Counted from the stretch's first letter, positions 1-8,036 are shown. The stretch: DNA of 21,233 nt from Betaproteobacteria bacterium (GCA_028139685.1 JAOINQ010000016.1:1-21233); one strand, 5' to 3'. The notes: generated from the letters alone by a model not told the origin. Numbers and translations are program-made.

Positions 1-14
1 GGGTAAAAATACCA

Positions 15-1373
15 ATGGAACATAAATTTAAAACTATTTCCGATTCAATCATCAATAATGTTGCGCTTCCACCCCCTTCTCATATTGGTTCTCTTGTGAG
101 AGTCGTTGGACTAACTTTTGAAGCAAAAGGTATTAACGCTCCCCTGGGGGCAATTTGCGAAATAAAAAATGAGAACACGATGAAAATTGTTCAAGCGGAA
201 GTAGTAGGGTTTCAAGACGATACTCTATACTTGATGCCATTTAGCGAGGCGACTGGTATTGGACCCGGATCTTCCGTTGAAATTATTAGTAACGATGCTC
301 GAGCAGAGGTGGGGATTAATTTGCTAGGAAGAATCATCGATGCAAGGGGCATGCCTTTAGATGAGAAAGAACCGCTTCAATGTGAAAACTCTGTTTCTTT
401 GAAAGGAACGGCGATTAATCCTATGGATAGGGACTCAATAAAAGATGTTCTAGATGTTGGGGTAAAAGCTATCAATAGTTTCTTGACAATCGGCAAGGGC
501 CAAAGAATAGGGTTGATAGCGGGTTCAGGTGTGGGCAAAAGTAGCTTGATGGGAATGATTACTCGTTTTACAGAGGCAGACATTGTTGTAATAGGTTTAA
601 TTGGAGAAAGGGGAAGAGAGGTTCAGGAGTTTATTAAGGAATCATTAGGGAAAGAAGGGCTAAAAAAATCAGTAGTTATAGCTGCACCTGCAAATATCTC
701 ACCTGTGCTTAGGATGAGAGCAACTTTCTTAACTCATTCAATTGCCGAATATTTTCGAGACCGGGGTAAAAATGTTTTGATGATGATCGACAGCCTAACC
801 CGAGTGGCCCACGCCCAAAGAGAGATCGGGCTTGCTGTTGGAGAGCCCCCGACAGCAAAAGGGTATCCTCCTTCTGTTTTTTCCCTATTGCCTAATCTAA
901 TTGAAAGGGCAGGTGTTGGAAAGCAGGGTAGAGGAGCAATTACGGCGATATATACCGTATTAGCGGAAAACGATGATAATTCAGACCCTATTGTTGATAT
1001 AGCTCGTGCTTCTCTTGACGGACAAGTTTTATTGTCAAGAAGTCTGGCAGATGCAGCGCATTATCCAGCTATCGATCTCAACGGTTCAATTTCAAGGGTT
1101 ATGCAAAGTTTAGTAGATCAGAAAACAAATTATTTAGGCGGCCGTTTTAGAAGACTTTGGTCACTTTATCAACAAAACGAAGATCTTATTAAGGTGGGCG
1201 CATACAAATCTGGGACAAACGCAGAGCTTGATGAGGCTATCAGAGTACGTGACAAGATGGTTTCTTTTCTACGTCAGGATTTAAATCAGCGTCATAGTTT
1301 TCAAGATTCTATCAAGGATATGTCCAGAATTATGAACGAGTCAGAGTCTTTACTTAAAAGCCCGATGAGTTAA
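15..1373 (+). CDS. fliI: Flagellar protein export ATPase FliI
   Basis: This is the ATPase of the flagellar type III export apparatus. It sits at the cytoplasmic base of the basal body and helps deliver export substrates with FliH and FliJ. At 452 residues it matches the usual FliI length (about 440-460). An N-terminal beta-barrel-like domain (about 25-95) precedes the F1-type ATPase core. Visible motifs are Walker A GSGVGKSS (170-177), GERGREVQEF (197-206, with catalytic Glu198), Walker B ending at Asp259 in LMMIDS, and the ATPase signature PNLIERAG. FliJ follows, which favours FliI over a virulence T3SS ATPase (SctN). The ATG at position 15 gives a normal N-terminus; no strong Shine-Dalgarno is visible, and the rest of the operon lies left of the window. 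A TAA at 4-6 could be the stop of an upstream gene, probably fliH, but too little sequence is present to say. Confidence 0.96.
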   Translation: MEHKFKTISDSIINNVALPPPSHIGSLVRVVGLTFEAKGINAPLGAICEIKNENTMKIVQAEVVGFQDDTLYLMPFSEATGIGPGSSVEIISNDARAEVGINLLGRIIDARGMPLDEKEPLQCENSVSLKGTAINPMDRDSIKDVLDVGVKAINSFLTIGKGQRIGLIAGSGVGKSSLMGMITRFTEADIVVIGLIGERGREVQEFIKESLGKEGLKKSVVIAAPANISPVLRMRATFLTHSIAEYFRDRGKNVLMMIDSLTRVAHAQREIGLAVGEPPTAKGYPPSVFSLLPNLIERAGVGKQGRGAITAIYTVLAENDDNSDPIVDIARASLDGQVLLSRSLADAAHYPAIDLNGSISRVMQSLVDQKTNYLGGRFRRLWSLYQQNEDLIKVGAYKSGTNAELDEAIRVRDKMVSFLRQDLNQRHSFQDSIKDMSRIMNESESLLKSPMS

Positions 1374-1375
1374 AC

Positions 1376-1450
1376 ATGTTTGATACTATAAAGGAATGGG
1401 ATTTCGTGTCGATAAAAAATATGTATTATTGCAACGATTGGTCGGACTAA
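1376..1450 (+). other. 24-codon ORF linking fliI and fliJ
   Basis: An ATG two bases after the fliI stop opens a 24-codon reading frame. Its TAA stop shares its last A with the ATG at 1450, the likely fliJ start, giving a TAATG junction. It could be a translational-coupling leader that carries ribosomes from fliI to fliJ, or chance. The frame differs from that of fliJ, and I recognise no family in the peptide. Confidence 0.25.
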
Positions 1451-1917
1451 TGAATACAATGACCCATTCAGCCTGGACGGTACTTGAGGAACTAGCTGGT
1501 AACAAAGTCACGGAATCAAGAGAAAAGGTAGCCGAGGCTACTAACGAACTCAACCGGATAATAAAACAGAAGCTACAACTTCTAGAATTACGTGACGAAT
1601 ACACACAAAAATTACTAGAGTCCCAAACAAATGTCCACTCAATAACAGACAGTATTGCATATCGCCATTTTATAAAACAAGTCAATGAGTTGTTGGAGGT
1701 CATTCATAAAGAGGAAAAAGCTGCAGAGGAAGTTCTTAACAGCTGTGAAGATCAGCTCATCGATGCACTTAAGGAACAAAAAAAAGCCGAATTCTTAAAT
1801 GAACGACAAGCTTTAATTGTAAAGGACTCTAAAGAAAAAGCCGAACAACGGGGACTTGATGAATTAGGTATCTCACGATTTAATCAAAGCATTACCCATA
1901 GGACAAACGGGAATTAA
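1450..1917 (+). CDS. fliJ: Flagellar export chaperone FliJ
   Basis: FliJ is the small coiled-coil protein that fits into the FliI hexamer and couples it to the export gate FlhA. The product from this start is 155 residues, close to the usual length of about 147. It is almost wholly helical and charged (Lys/Glu/Gln rich), as expected for the two-helix FliJ hairpin. The segment MTHSAWTVLEELAGNKV lines up by eye with the enteric FliJ N-terminus. That supports a start at 1450, or at 1459 three codons on, rather than the longer in-frame ATG at 1396, which has AAGGA directly against it with no spacer. The 1450 ATG overlaps the stop of a 24-codon ORF (TAATG). Position just after fliI is the classic context. 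The 3' end overlaps the convergent M20 gene by 26 bp. FliJ sequences diverge fast, so the name rests on context as well as sequence. Confidence 0.88.
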   Translation: MNTMTHSAWTVLEELAGNKVTESREKVAEATNELNRIIKQKLQLLELRDEYTQKLLESQTNVHSITDSIAYRHFIKQVNELLEVIHKEEKAAEEVLNSCEDQLIDALKEQKKAEFLNERQALIVKDSKEKAEQRGLDELGISRFNQSITHRTNGN

Positions 1918-3091
1918 CCAACTCCTTCCAAAATTTTGCCCCGATTTGTATTAAATTATCGTTAAAATCGTACGTCGCGTTGTGCAGTGTACAAGGCCCT
2001 AAACCGTGACCATTTCCACGATGTGAGCCTGATATATCTCCATTGCCAAGGAAAAAATATGTTCCGGGTACTCTCTGTAACATAAATGAAAAATCTTCAG
2101 CTCCCATAGTCGGCTCAACATCCATTACTATTTTTTCCTCACCGAAAAGTTTTTCGGCAACGGCAACAGCATACTCAGTAATTTTTTTGTCGTTAATGGT
2201 TGGAGGGTACTGACGAAGAAAACAGACATCGGCCTTTGCGTCGAAAGCAGTGCAGATTTGCCTGCTTAAATCTTCAATTTTTTTTTCGATTAGATCCAAA
2301 GTCTTGTTGCTAAAAGTTCGGACTGTTCCTGATAAAAACAGAGTATTTCCTATAATGTTGGGAGAGTCGCCAGCTTTTATTTGACTAATTGAAATCACAG
2401 CAGGATCTATTGGTTTTACCATCCTAGCGGTTATTCCATAGATTGCCTGGCAGACCTGGCTTCCAACGAAAATTGGATCAACACATAGTTGAGGCATTGC
2501 AGCGTGCCCTCCTTTCCCTGTAATCGTTATATCAAATTGATTACTTGACGCCATAAGCCCAGAGGATTTAAATCCAAACGTGCCTTCGGGTAACCCAGGC
2601 CAATTATGTAAAGCATATATCTCTGAACAAGGATGTTTTTCAAAAAGACCATCATCTATCATTGCTTTTCCTCCTGCGCCACCTTCCTCACCTGGCTGAA
2701 AAATAAGATGCAATGTACCAGAAAAATTTCTTTCTTCGGCTAATTTTTTTCCGGCCGCAAGGAGAATCGCTAGATGGCCATCATGCCCACAAGCATGCAT
2801 CTTTCCTGAATATTTGCTGGTATGATCGAACTGATTTTTTTCGGTAAGGGGCAAAGCATCCATATCTGCCCGGATACCGATTGACTTAGAACTATCCTTC
2901 CCCAAAATTCCATGTATTACGCCCACTATGCCTGTTCCCCCGAGCCCTCTTGTGATTTCATCACACCCCCACTCCTTTAAAAAAGTATAGATTTTTTCCG
3001 AAGTTCGATGCTCCTCAAATTTTAATTCCGGATGAGCATGAAAATCTCGTCTTACTTCCCGGAAAAACTTCTGCTCTGAAGGTGACAACAT
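1892..3091 (-). CDS. M20D-family amidohydrolase (hippurate hydrolase/N-acyl-amino-acid deacylase type)
   Basis: This is a cytoplasmic di-metal peptidase-like hydrolase that cleaves N-acyl or N-aroyl amino acids. The family includes HipO, AbgA/B and IAA-amino-acid hydrolases; the actual substrate cannot be read from sequence. At 399 residues it is full length for M20D. Motifs seen are DMDALPL (77-82), HACGHDGH (99-106, with metal-binding Cys101 and His103), QPGEEGGAGG (132-141, with the catalytic Glu pair at 135-136), the HNWPG motif (His162) and a late MGAEDFSF motif. A central dimerisation domain (about 180-290) contains GKGGHAAMP. The ATG start is well supported by AGGAG on the minus strand at 3103-3099, seven bases upstream. 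It stands alone between fliJ and yqiA, with no operon partner, and its 3' end runs 26 bp into fliJ. The family is certain; the substrate is not. Confidence 0.92.
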   Translation of the reverse strand: MLSPSEQKFFREVRRDFHAHPELKFEEHRTSEKIYTFLKEWGCDEITRGLGGTGIVGVIHGILGKDSSKSIGIRADMDALPLTEKNQFDHTSKYSGKMHACGHDGHLAILLAAGKKLAEERNFSGTLHLIFQPGEEGGAGGKAMIDDGLFEKHPCSEIYALHNWPGLPEGTFGFKSSGLMASSNQFDITITGKGGHAAMPQLCVDPIFVGSQVCQAIYGITARMVKPIDPAVISISQIKAGDSPNIIGNTLFLSGTVRTFSNKTLDLIEKKIEDLSRQICTAFDAKADVCFLRQYPPTINDKKITEYAVAVAEKLFGEEKIVMDVEPTMGAEDFSFMLQRVPGTYFFLGNGDISGSHRGNGHGLGPCTLHNATYDFNDNLIQIGAKFWKELVNSRLSYG

Positions 3092-3397
3092 TAGCCTTCT
3101 CCTGTCATTGATGAAACTAAAATAATCTGCATATTTCTTTTGCGGTGAGAGATTGAGATAGGATTCATTGAAAACTTAATTCCACTTCTAATTTAGCGAA
3201 CTAATAAATAATTATCCATACCTGAAAACGATAATTCTCGAACCTACGATCTCTTTTTTTTTAGTATTACAGAACGCTATCACTTGTTAAAAAATCGACC
3301 ATTACTTATATTTCAGAAAAAATACACGGTTTACCAATTAGTATACTACCGTCAAATAATTTTTTATAATATGAGTAAATGTTTTTTTTATAAAAAA
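3092..3397. other. Intergenic region between divergent M20 hydrolase and yqiA-like genes
   Basis: This is the longest gene-free stretch in the window, about 306 bases and very AT-rich. It holds the Shine-Dalgarno of the M20 gene (3099-3103, minus strand), presumably promoters for both flanking genes, and a T9 run at 3254-3262. A longer open frame to yqiA from a TTG at 3284 crosses it, but that extension does not look like family sequence. On the minus strand, GATCGTAGGTTCGAGA (about 3251-3236) resembles the T-arm of a tRNA, but the stem does not close and no other tRNA arm is present. I see no RNA gene, terminator or repeat here. Confidence 0.6.
3365..3370 (+). promoter_or_regulatory. Possible -10 box (TATAAT) for the yqiA-like gene
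   Basis: A perfect TATAAT lies 27 bases before the ATG at 3398. A transcript starting about seven bases downstream would leave a short leader and would favour that ATG over earlier starts. No convincing -35 is visible at 16-19 bases, and such hexamers are frequent in AT-rich DNA, so this is tentative. Confidence 0.25.
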
Positions 3398-4006
3398 ATG
3401 AAGAAGAAAGTAATCATATATTTACACGGGTTTCGAAGTTCTCCTGAATCCACTAAAGCAACTTTTTTAAGGCAGGTTTGTTCAACCAACGACATTGATT
3501 TTTTGTGTCCTCCTCTTGATATTTCGCCAGAAAAAGCGATTGCGCAAGCGATTACCATTGTTAAAAATATAATGGACGATGAAAATCAGCAGATTATTTT
3601 AATAGGCTCTTCTCTAGGTGGGTTTTACGCCACCTATATCATGCAAAACTGTGAAGGAGCTGAACAATTACTCTCAATTTTAATTAATCCCTCTGTAAGA
3701 CCATTTAGAGACCTAGAGTCTGCAATAAACTCAGAAAAAGAATGGAATTTAGAAGCCTTAAACATTAAACCTTTCACTAAAAATCATCACCTAGAGATAC
3801 AAAAACTTGAAGAAACAGCCGGCACAACATTGAAATTTCCAGACAATATTTTACTCGTAGCAGCAAAAGGTGATGAGTTGTTGAGCTGGGAAGAAATGAG
3901 TTTATTTTACAAAGGATGTCAGCAGTACATTGTAGATGGTTCAGATCACAGTATGAAGGATTTCCCAAAACATTGGAAAAGTATTAAAAGTTTTATCGGG
4001 GTTTAA
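3398..4006 (+). CDS. YqiA-family alpha/beta hydrolase (esterase)
   Basis: This is a small cytoplasmic alpha/beta-fold esterase of the YqiA/YcfP group. Enteric YqiA has esterase activity on short acyl and CoA esters; the physiological substrate is unclear. From the chosen start it has 202 residues, close to YqiA (about 193). It opens with the typical strand and oxyanion motif YLHGFRSSPES (8-18). The nucleophile elbow GSSLGG gives Ser72, followed by INPSVRPF (96-103), Asp159 in AKGDELL and His184 in SDHS, completing the triad. The frame stays open upstream to an ATG at 3371 and a TTG at 3284. Those add 9 or 38 residues before the first strand that lack family character, and neither has a ribosome binding site. 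It stands alone, and its 3' end overlaps the convergent transporter gene by 14 bp. Confidence 0.87.
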   Translation: MKKKVIIYLHGFRSSPESTKATFLRQVCSTNDIDFLCPPLDISPEKAIAQAITIVKNIMDDENQQIILIGSSLGGFYATYIMQNCEGAEQLLSILINPSVRPFRDLESAINSEKEWNLEALNIKPFTKNHHLEIQKLEETAGTTLKFPDNILLVAAKGDELLSWEEMSLFYKGCQQYIVDGSDHSMKDFPKHWKSIKSFIGV

Positions 4007-5255
4007 CAAAACGAACTCGATTTAGAAGTATTAACGATAAAATAAAAAACGGAATTAAACTAACAGCCGCTAACTTATGATTATTAAGAAATATCAGCGT
4101 CAAGACTCCATATGATAATGGCCCTACAACCGACGAAGCGTTTACAAAAAACCCCCAAACTCCGAAATATTCAGCCTGTTGTTCTTTTGGCGCCAGATAA
4201 GCGATTGAAGCTCGCCCAGCACTTTGGGCTGCACCTAACCCTAACCCAATTAAATTAGCGCTTATATAAAACATTGACGGCTTGTAGGAAAAAAAAAGAA
4301 ACATTATTGCTATTATCCAAAAAAGCACAATACCCATTAAACTAGATTTATGACCGGCTTTGTCTTGCAAACTTCCAAACAAAAATGAACCAATACAAGC
4401 ACTAACATTTACAATCAACACCAACCCGACAATCTCTTTGATTGTAAAACCCATCACCTTCGAAGCATATATTGATGCAACCGTTATGACAGCAGTAATC
4501 CCGCAATGGTACAGAAAAATACAAAAATATAAAATCAACATGTTGCGCTCTGATTTTAAGCGAGATAAGCTAAAAAAATGATTTGACCACGAATTTTTCC
4601 AATCTAAATTTGTGGGACAAATTATGATGTTCCTTAAAAAATATAAAGAAAAACAACCAACTAACAAAAACAAAAAGCCAGTCAAAGTTAACGCCCCCAT
4701 TATCCCCTCATCAACTCCCTCTGACAAACCAGCAGGAAGTACCGAGAAAGATTGTGCTAGCCACCATAAAGATAATGCCAGGGACAGAATTCCGCCTATA
4801 AACCCCCATGCCCAGCCATAACCTGAAATCTTTCCCACATGTCTCAGATCAGCGACCTTACTCAGTAAGGCAGCAGTTGTGTTTTGGTGAATAGCATAGG
4901 AAAAATTGGACAAAACAAGGAAAAATATAGCTAGTTTCATATCATCTGCACCACAGAACCCGAGAATAATTGTTGAAATTGAGCAACAAATTGTGGTGAG
5001 AAAGAGTATTTTTCGATGGGTTGCTCGAGCATCTACATAAGAGCCAATCAACGGCGAGACAATCATTATGATTAAATAACTGATAGAAAGTGTTAGTGTC
5101 CAGTAAAATGTTGCCTCCGCAATATCACCTGCAATAACAGTAACAAAATAAACGTTAAATATAGTGGTCAGAACAACCGTAGTGTAACCAGAATTTGCAA
5201 AATCTAAACTAGCCCAAGCAAACATCTCTTTCTTTGTAATTCCCGGCTGTAACAC
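3993..5255 (-). CDS. MFS transporter, UMF1/Atg22-like family
   Basis: This is an inner-membrane major facilitator protein of 420 residues with about 11-12 hydrophobic spans. The N-terminal block KKEMFAWASLDFANSGYTTV (8-27) is the hallmark of the UMF1 (unknown major facilitator) group related to yeast Atg22, a vacuolar amino-acid effluxer. Bacterial members have no settled substrate, so none is assigned. A mid-protein polar loop (about 210-235) separates two six-helix halves. The start is a GTG: the only nearby ATG, at codon 11, falls inside the conserved block, so translation must begin upstream of it. No good Shine-Dalgarno precedes the GTG. The gene diverges from miaB across 44 bases and its 3' end overlaps the yqiA-like gene by 14 bp. 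Confidence 0.88.
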   Translation of the reverse strand: MLQPGITKKEMFAWASLDFANSGYTTVVLTTIFNVYFVTVIAGDIAEATFYWTLTLSISYLIIMIVSPLIGSYVDARATHRKILFLTTICCSISTIILGFCGADDMKLAIFFLVLSNFSYAIHQNTTAALLSKVADLRHVGKISGYGWAWGFIGGILSLALSLWWLAQSFSVLPAGLSEGVDEGIMGALTLTGFLFLLVGCFSLYFLRNIIICPTNLDWKNSWSNHFFSLSRLKSERNMLILYFCIFLYHCGITAVITVASIYASKVMGFTIKEIVGLVLIVNVSACIGSFLFGSLQDKAGHKSSLMGIVLFWIIAIMFLFFSYKPSMFYISANLIGLGLGAAQSAGRASIAYLAPKEQQAEYFGVWGFFVNASSVVGPLSYGVLTLIFLNNHKLAAVSLIPFFILSLILLNRVRFVKPR

Positions 5256-5299
5256 GATCTTTTTTTAGATAGAATAAGGTAAAGTGGTGAAAAGACATT

Positions 5300-6613
5300 A
5301 TGGATAAAAAGCTTTACATTAAAACCTACGGCTGTCAAATGAACGAGTATGACTCTGGGAAAATCTCTGACCTGCTCGCAGACTCAGATACTGTCTCTGA
5401 AACAAGCTCACCAGAAGAGGCCGACATAATTCTATTCAATACCTGTTCCGTTCGAGAAAAAGCTGAAGAAAAAGTTTTTTCGGACCTTGGGAGAATAAAA
5501 CACCTTAAAAGAAATAATCCAGACTTGATAATTGGAGTCGGCGGCTGTGTTGCCAGCCAGGAAGGCGCAAATATTGTAAAAAGAGCTCCCTACGTAGATG
5601 TTGTGTTTGGCCCTCAAACATTACATCGCATCCCTTCTATGATTAAGAAAGCGAAAAAAGATCGAAAAAGTCAAATTGATATAAGCTTTCCAGAAATCGA
5701 GAAATTTGATCACTTACCAACTAAGTCAAGAAGTTCTGCTACGGCATTTGTCTCGATTATGGAAGGATGCAGTAAATATTGCAGTTTTTGCGTAGTTCCT
5801 TACACTAGAGGAACGGAATTCTCTAGGTCTATTTTTGATATTATTCCGGAGGTTCGATACCTTGTTAAAAATGGTGTAAAAGAAATTACATTTCTTGGTC
5901 AAAATGTTAACGCATATTATGATCGAAAAGAAAAGTTAGATTTCGCATCTTTATTGGAACTTACTTCTTCTATAAATGAGTTGGAAAGGATTAGATACAC
6001 ATCCTCTCACCCCAGAGAAGTTACAAGCAGTCTCATAAAAGCATATAAAAAGCTCCCAAAACTAGTTGACCAGCTTCATCTACCAGTTCAATCTGGAAGC
6101 GACAAAGTCTTATCTGCTATGAAAAGGGGTTATACAGCTCTTGAGTACAAGTCGATCATAAAAAAATTAAGACTAAATCGACCTTCACTCTCCTTAACAT
6201 CAGACTTTATTGTTGGTTTTCCTGGGGAAACTGATGAAGACTTTGAAAAAACATTAAATTTAGTTGATGAACTTAAATTTGACGGCTCTTACTCCTTTGC
6301 CTATAGTGATCGACCTGGCACTCCTGCATCTCAACTTCCAGGCAAAATTGATAAAATTACAAAATTTGCGAGACTAAAAATTTTGCAGGAAAAGCTCGAT
6401 AAATATGCCCAATATCACAGCCTCGAAATGCTCGGAAAGAATCAAAATGTTTTAATAGAAGGCCTCTCAAAAAGAAACTCAAAAGAATTAATGGGGCGAA
6501 CACAAAATAATAGAGTTGTAAATCTTTTCGGAACGACTAACTTAATAGGAAAGATTGTCCCAGTTCTCATAACTGACGTTAAAAAACATAGCTTAAGGGG
6601 CGAACTGATCTAA
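5300..6613 (+). CDS. miaB: tRNA-2-methylthio-N6-dimethylallyladenosine synthase MiaB
   Basis: MiaB is a radical-SAM methylthiotransferase that converts i6A37 to ms2i6A37 in tRNAs reading UNN codons, which helps hold reading frame. The 437 residues carry the full plan. The N-terminal UPF0004 domain has cluster ligands Cys12 (TYGCQMN), Cys49 ([10 protein letters not shown]) and Cys83 (GGCVASQEG). The radical-SAM core has CSKYCSFC (Cys157, 161, 164) followed by VPYTRG, and a C-terminal TRAM domain starts near 370. The [10 protein letters not shown] opening and NTCSVREKA separate MiaB from RimO and MtaB. The gene heads an eight-gene plus-strand run. Its TAA shares a base with the ybeY ATG (TAATG). 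A weak TAGAAT lies 25 bases upstream of the start, and a promoter must lie in or near the 44-base gap to the divergent transporter. Confidence 0.97.
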   Translation: MDKKLYIKTYGCQMNEYDSGKISDLLADSDTVSETSSPEEADIILFNTCSVREKAEEKVFSDLGRIKHLKRNNPDLIIGVGGCVASQEGANIVKRAPYVDVVFGPQTLHRIPSMIKKAKKDRKSQIDISFPEIEKFDHLPTKSRSSATAFVSIMEGCSKYCSFCVVPYTRGTEFSRSIFDIIPEVRYLVKNGVKEITFLGQNVNAYYDRKEKLDFASLLELTSSINELERIRYTSSHPREVTSSLIKAYKKLPKLVDQLHLPVQSGSDKVLSAMKRGYTALEYKSIIKKLRLNRPSLSLTSDFIVGFPGETDEDFEKTLNLVDELKFDGSYSFAYSDRPGTPASQLPGKIDKITKFARLKILQEKLDKYAQYHSLEMLGKNQNVLIEGLSKRNSKELMGRTQNNRVVNLFGTTNLIGKIVPVLITDVKKHSLRGELI

Positions 6614-7076
6614 TGATTAGAATCGAAGTTCAACAAATTCAAGACAAAAGGCTTAAAGGATTTGACCATTTGATAAAAAAAAAACCATCAAAAAGTTAGT
6701 CAATCTCACTGTCAAAAAGGCTGCTTTAATAGATTTTACTGGTGACTGTATCTTCCTAGTACGATTTACAAATTCTCAAGAGGGTAAACGTCTAAATCAC
6801 AAATATAGAAATAAAAAATATGCTACTAATGTACTCACATTTAGCTTTGAAAAATCCCCCAATGTCATTGCAGATATCGTAATTTGTTTACCAGTTATAT
6901 ATGCAGAATGCAGGGAATACAAGGTAGGGAGGTTTGAACATCTGGCGCACATGTTAGTTCACGGAACTCTTCATGCACTGGGGTATGACCACAACAACCT
7001 AAGTGATGCCTCTGTGATGGAAAAACTAGAAGAAAAAATCTTAAAATCACTGGGTATAGATTCCCCTTATATTTAA
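6613..7076 (+). pseudogene. ybeY: YbeY endoribonuclease/16S rRNA maturation factor, split by a -1 frameshift at A10
   Basis: YbeY is a metal-dependent RNase that takes part in 16S rRNA 3'-end maturation and ribosome quality control. Reading begins at the ATG overlapping the miaB stop and meets TAG at 6697-6699 after 28 codons. Reading resumes in the -1 frame from about 6684 and runs open to TAA at 7074-7076. The second frame carries the family signature HMLVHGTLHALGYDH, with the three zinc-binding histidines spaced as in HxxxHxxxxxH. It also has a typical N-terminal half (RNKKYATNVLTFSFE). Joined, the product would be about 154 residues, a normal YbeY length. The two frames meet at ten A's (6675-6684); one more A would restore the gene. 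Ribosomal or polymerase slippage on the A run, a recent mutation, or an assembly/sequencing error would all explain it. The flanking order miaB-ybeY-corC-lnt confirms identity. Confidence 0.88.
6675..6684 (+). repeat. A10 homopolymer at the ybeY frameshift
   Basis: Ten consecutive A's read as ATA AAA AAA AAA in the ybeY start frame. The run contains the A AAA AAA heptamer type used for -1 ribosomal slippage, and it is long enough for RNA polymerase slippage. The frame change in ybeY falls within or next to it. Confidence 0.9.
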
Positions 7077-7095
7077 AAAACTTGATTTTGACGGA

Positions 7096-7110
7096 TATTT
7101 TGGCAAAATA
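7096..7110. repeat. Short perfect inverted repeat before corC
   Basis: TATTTT and AAAATA flank a three-base GGC loop in the 42-base gap between ybeY and corC. The all-A/T six-base stem is weak and lacks a T-run, so it is not a convincing terminator. It abuts the GAGG ribosome binding site of corC and may be chance in AT-rich DNA. Confidence 0.4.
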
Positions 7111-7118
7111 GAGGTTCC

Positions 7119-8036
7119 TTGACTAGACCATGCCGCCGCATGAACGACGACCCTAATTCGGGAAACTTTTTAGCTCTAATAAAACGCTTTTTCTATCGTC
7201 TTTTTAAAAAACCTGATAATAGGGAAGAATTCATTGAACAAATTCATGAGGCGGAAGAGCACTCCGTTTTGAATGCGGATGCGGTCTCCATGATGGAAGG
7301 AATTCTCCAAATTTCAGACCTCGCCGTTAGAGATATAATGGTTCCCAGAGCAAGAATGGACTGTATTGAGATTGATACTAATATCGATGAGATTTTAGAC
7401 TTTGTCACAGAAATAGCCCATTCACGATTTCCTGTTATTGAAGGTAGAAAAGACAATGTTATCGGCATCATACTAGCCAAAGATATCCTCTCTATTCTTC
7501 ACAGGGATGAGGAAAATATAAGAGGGTTAATGCGGCCTGCGGTGTTAGTGCCAGAATCAAAAAAACTAAATGCTATGTTGCGAGATTTTAGAATTAAGAG
7601 AAATCATATGGCAATTGTCGTTGATGAGTATGGTGGTATCAGTGGTTTAATAACCATAGAAGATGTGTTAGAGCAGATAGTGGGCGATATAGAAGATGAG
7701 CACGACACCGATGAAGAAAAAGATAATATTTTAGAGATTCCTTCTCAACTTAATCGTTTTAGAGTAAGAGCAGGAACTTCTCTAGACCAGTTCAATAGTT
7801 TTTTCTCAACAAAATTCTCTAGTGATAATGTTGAGACAATAGGAGGTTTTGTGACAGATCATTTAGGGCATGTTCCCAGACGTGGAGAAAAAACGGAGAT
7901 TGGCAATATTGCCTTTGAAATTCAAAGAGCAGATGCAAGAAGAGTTTATCAGTTAGTAATAGATATCCAAAAACTTAGACCCGCACTTCGAGAAAAAGAT
8001 GATAACGCAGTTACCTATCTAAATGGTGAGTCTTAG
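7119..8036 (+). CDS. corC: CorC/HlyC-family CBS-domain protein (YbeX-like)
   Basis: This is a soluble tandem-CBS protein of the CorC/YbeX group. The group has been linked to Mg/Co homeostasis and, in Escherichia coli, to ribosome metabolism beside YbeY. The 305 residues show, in order, a short charged leader, the lead-in VRDIMVPRARM (70-80), CBS1 (about 73-130), CBS2 (about 136-190, with VDEYGGISGLITIEDVLEQIVGDIEDE), and a C-terminal CorC_HlyC transporter-associated domain (about 205-290). It has no DUF21 membrane domain, so it is the short YbeX type, not a CorB-like transporter. A TTG start is chosen because GAGG lies four bases before it; the ATG at 7140, seven codons on, has no ribosome binding site. 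It sits between ybeY and lnt as in many proteobacteria and overlaps lnt by 14 bp. Confidence 0.94.
   Translation: MTRPCRRMNDDPNSGNFLALIKRFFYRLFKKPDNREEFIEQIHEAEEHSVLNADAVSMMEGILQISDLAVRDIMVPRARMDCIEIDTNIDEILDFVTEIAHSRFPVIEGRKDNVIGIILAKDILSILHRDEENIRGLMRPAVLVPESKKLNAMLRDFRIKRNHMAIVVDEYGGISGLITIEDVLEQIVGDIEDEHDTDEEKDNILEIPSQLNRFRVRAGTSLDQFNSFFSTKFSSDNVETIGGFVTDHLGHVPRRGEKTEIGNIAFEIQRADARRVYQLVIDIQKLRPALREKDDNAVTYLNGES

Noticed and set aside
15..1373. Assignment as a virulence type III secretion ATPase (SctN)
   Set aside because: A FliJ-like gene follows directly and no injectisome gene is present, so the flagellar paralogue is the better reading.
3236..3310. tRNA gene on the minus strand
   Set aside because: Only a T-loop-like string is present. 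The T-stem does not close and no acceptor, D or anticodon arms could be folded around it.
3284..3397. N-terminal extension of the yqiA-like gene from a TTG at 3284
   Set aside because: The 38 extra residues have no family character and no ribosome binding site. YqiA proteins begin a few residues before the YLHGF strand, which fits the ATG at 3398.
4360..4821. Plus-strand open frames inside the UMF1 transporter
   Set aside because: They are antisense to a well-supported membrane protein, lack ribosome binding sites and show no recognisable domain.
7096..7110. Inverted repeat as a rho-independent terminator between ybeY and corC
   Set aside because: The stem is six A/T pairs with no GC and no trailing T-run, and the flanking genes belong to one coupled run.
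7130..7156. Eight-codon ORF (ATG to TAA) overlapping the corC start
   Set aside because: It is too short, has no ribosome binding site, and lies wholly inside the corC leader in another frame; most likely chance.
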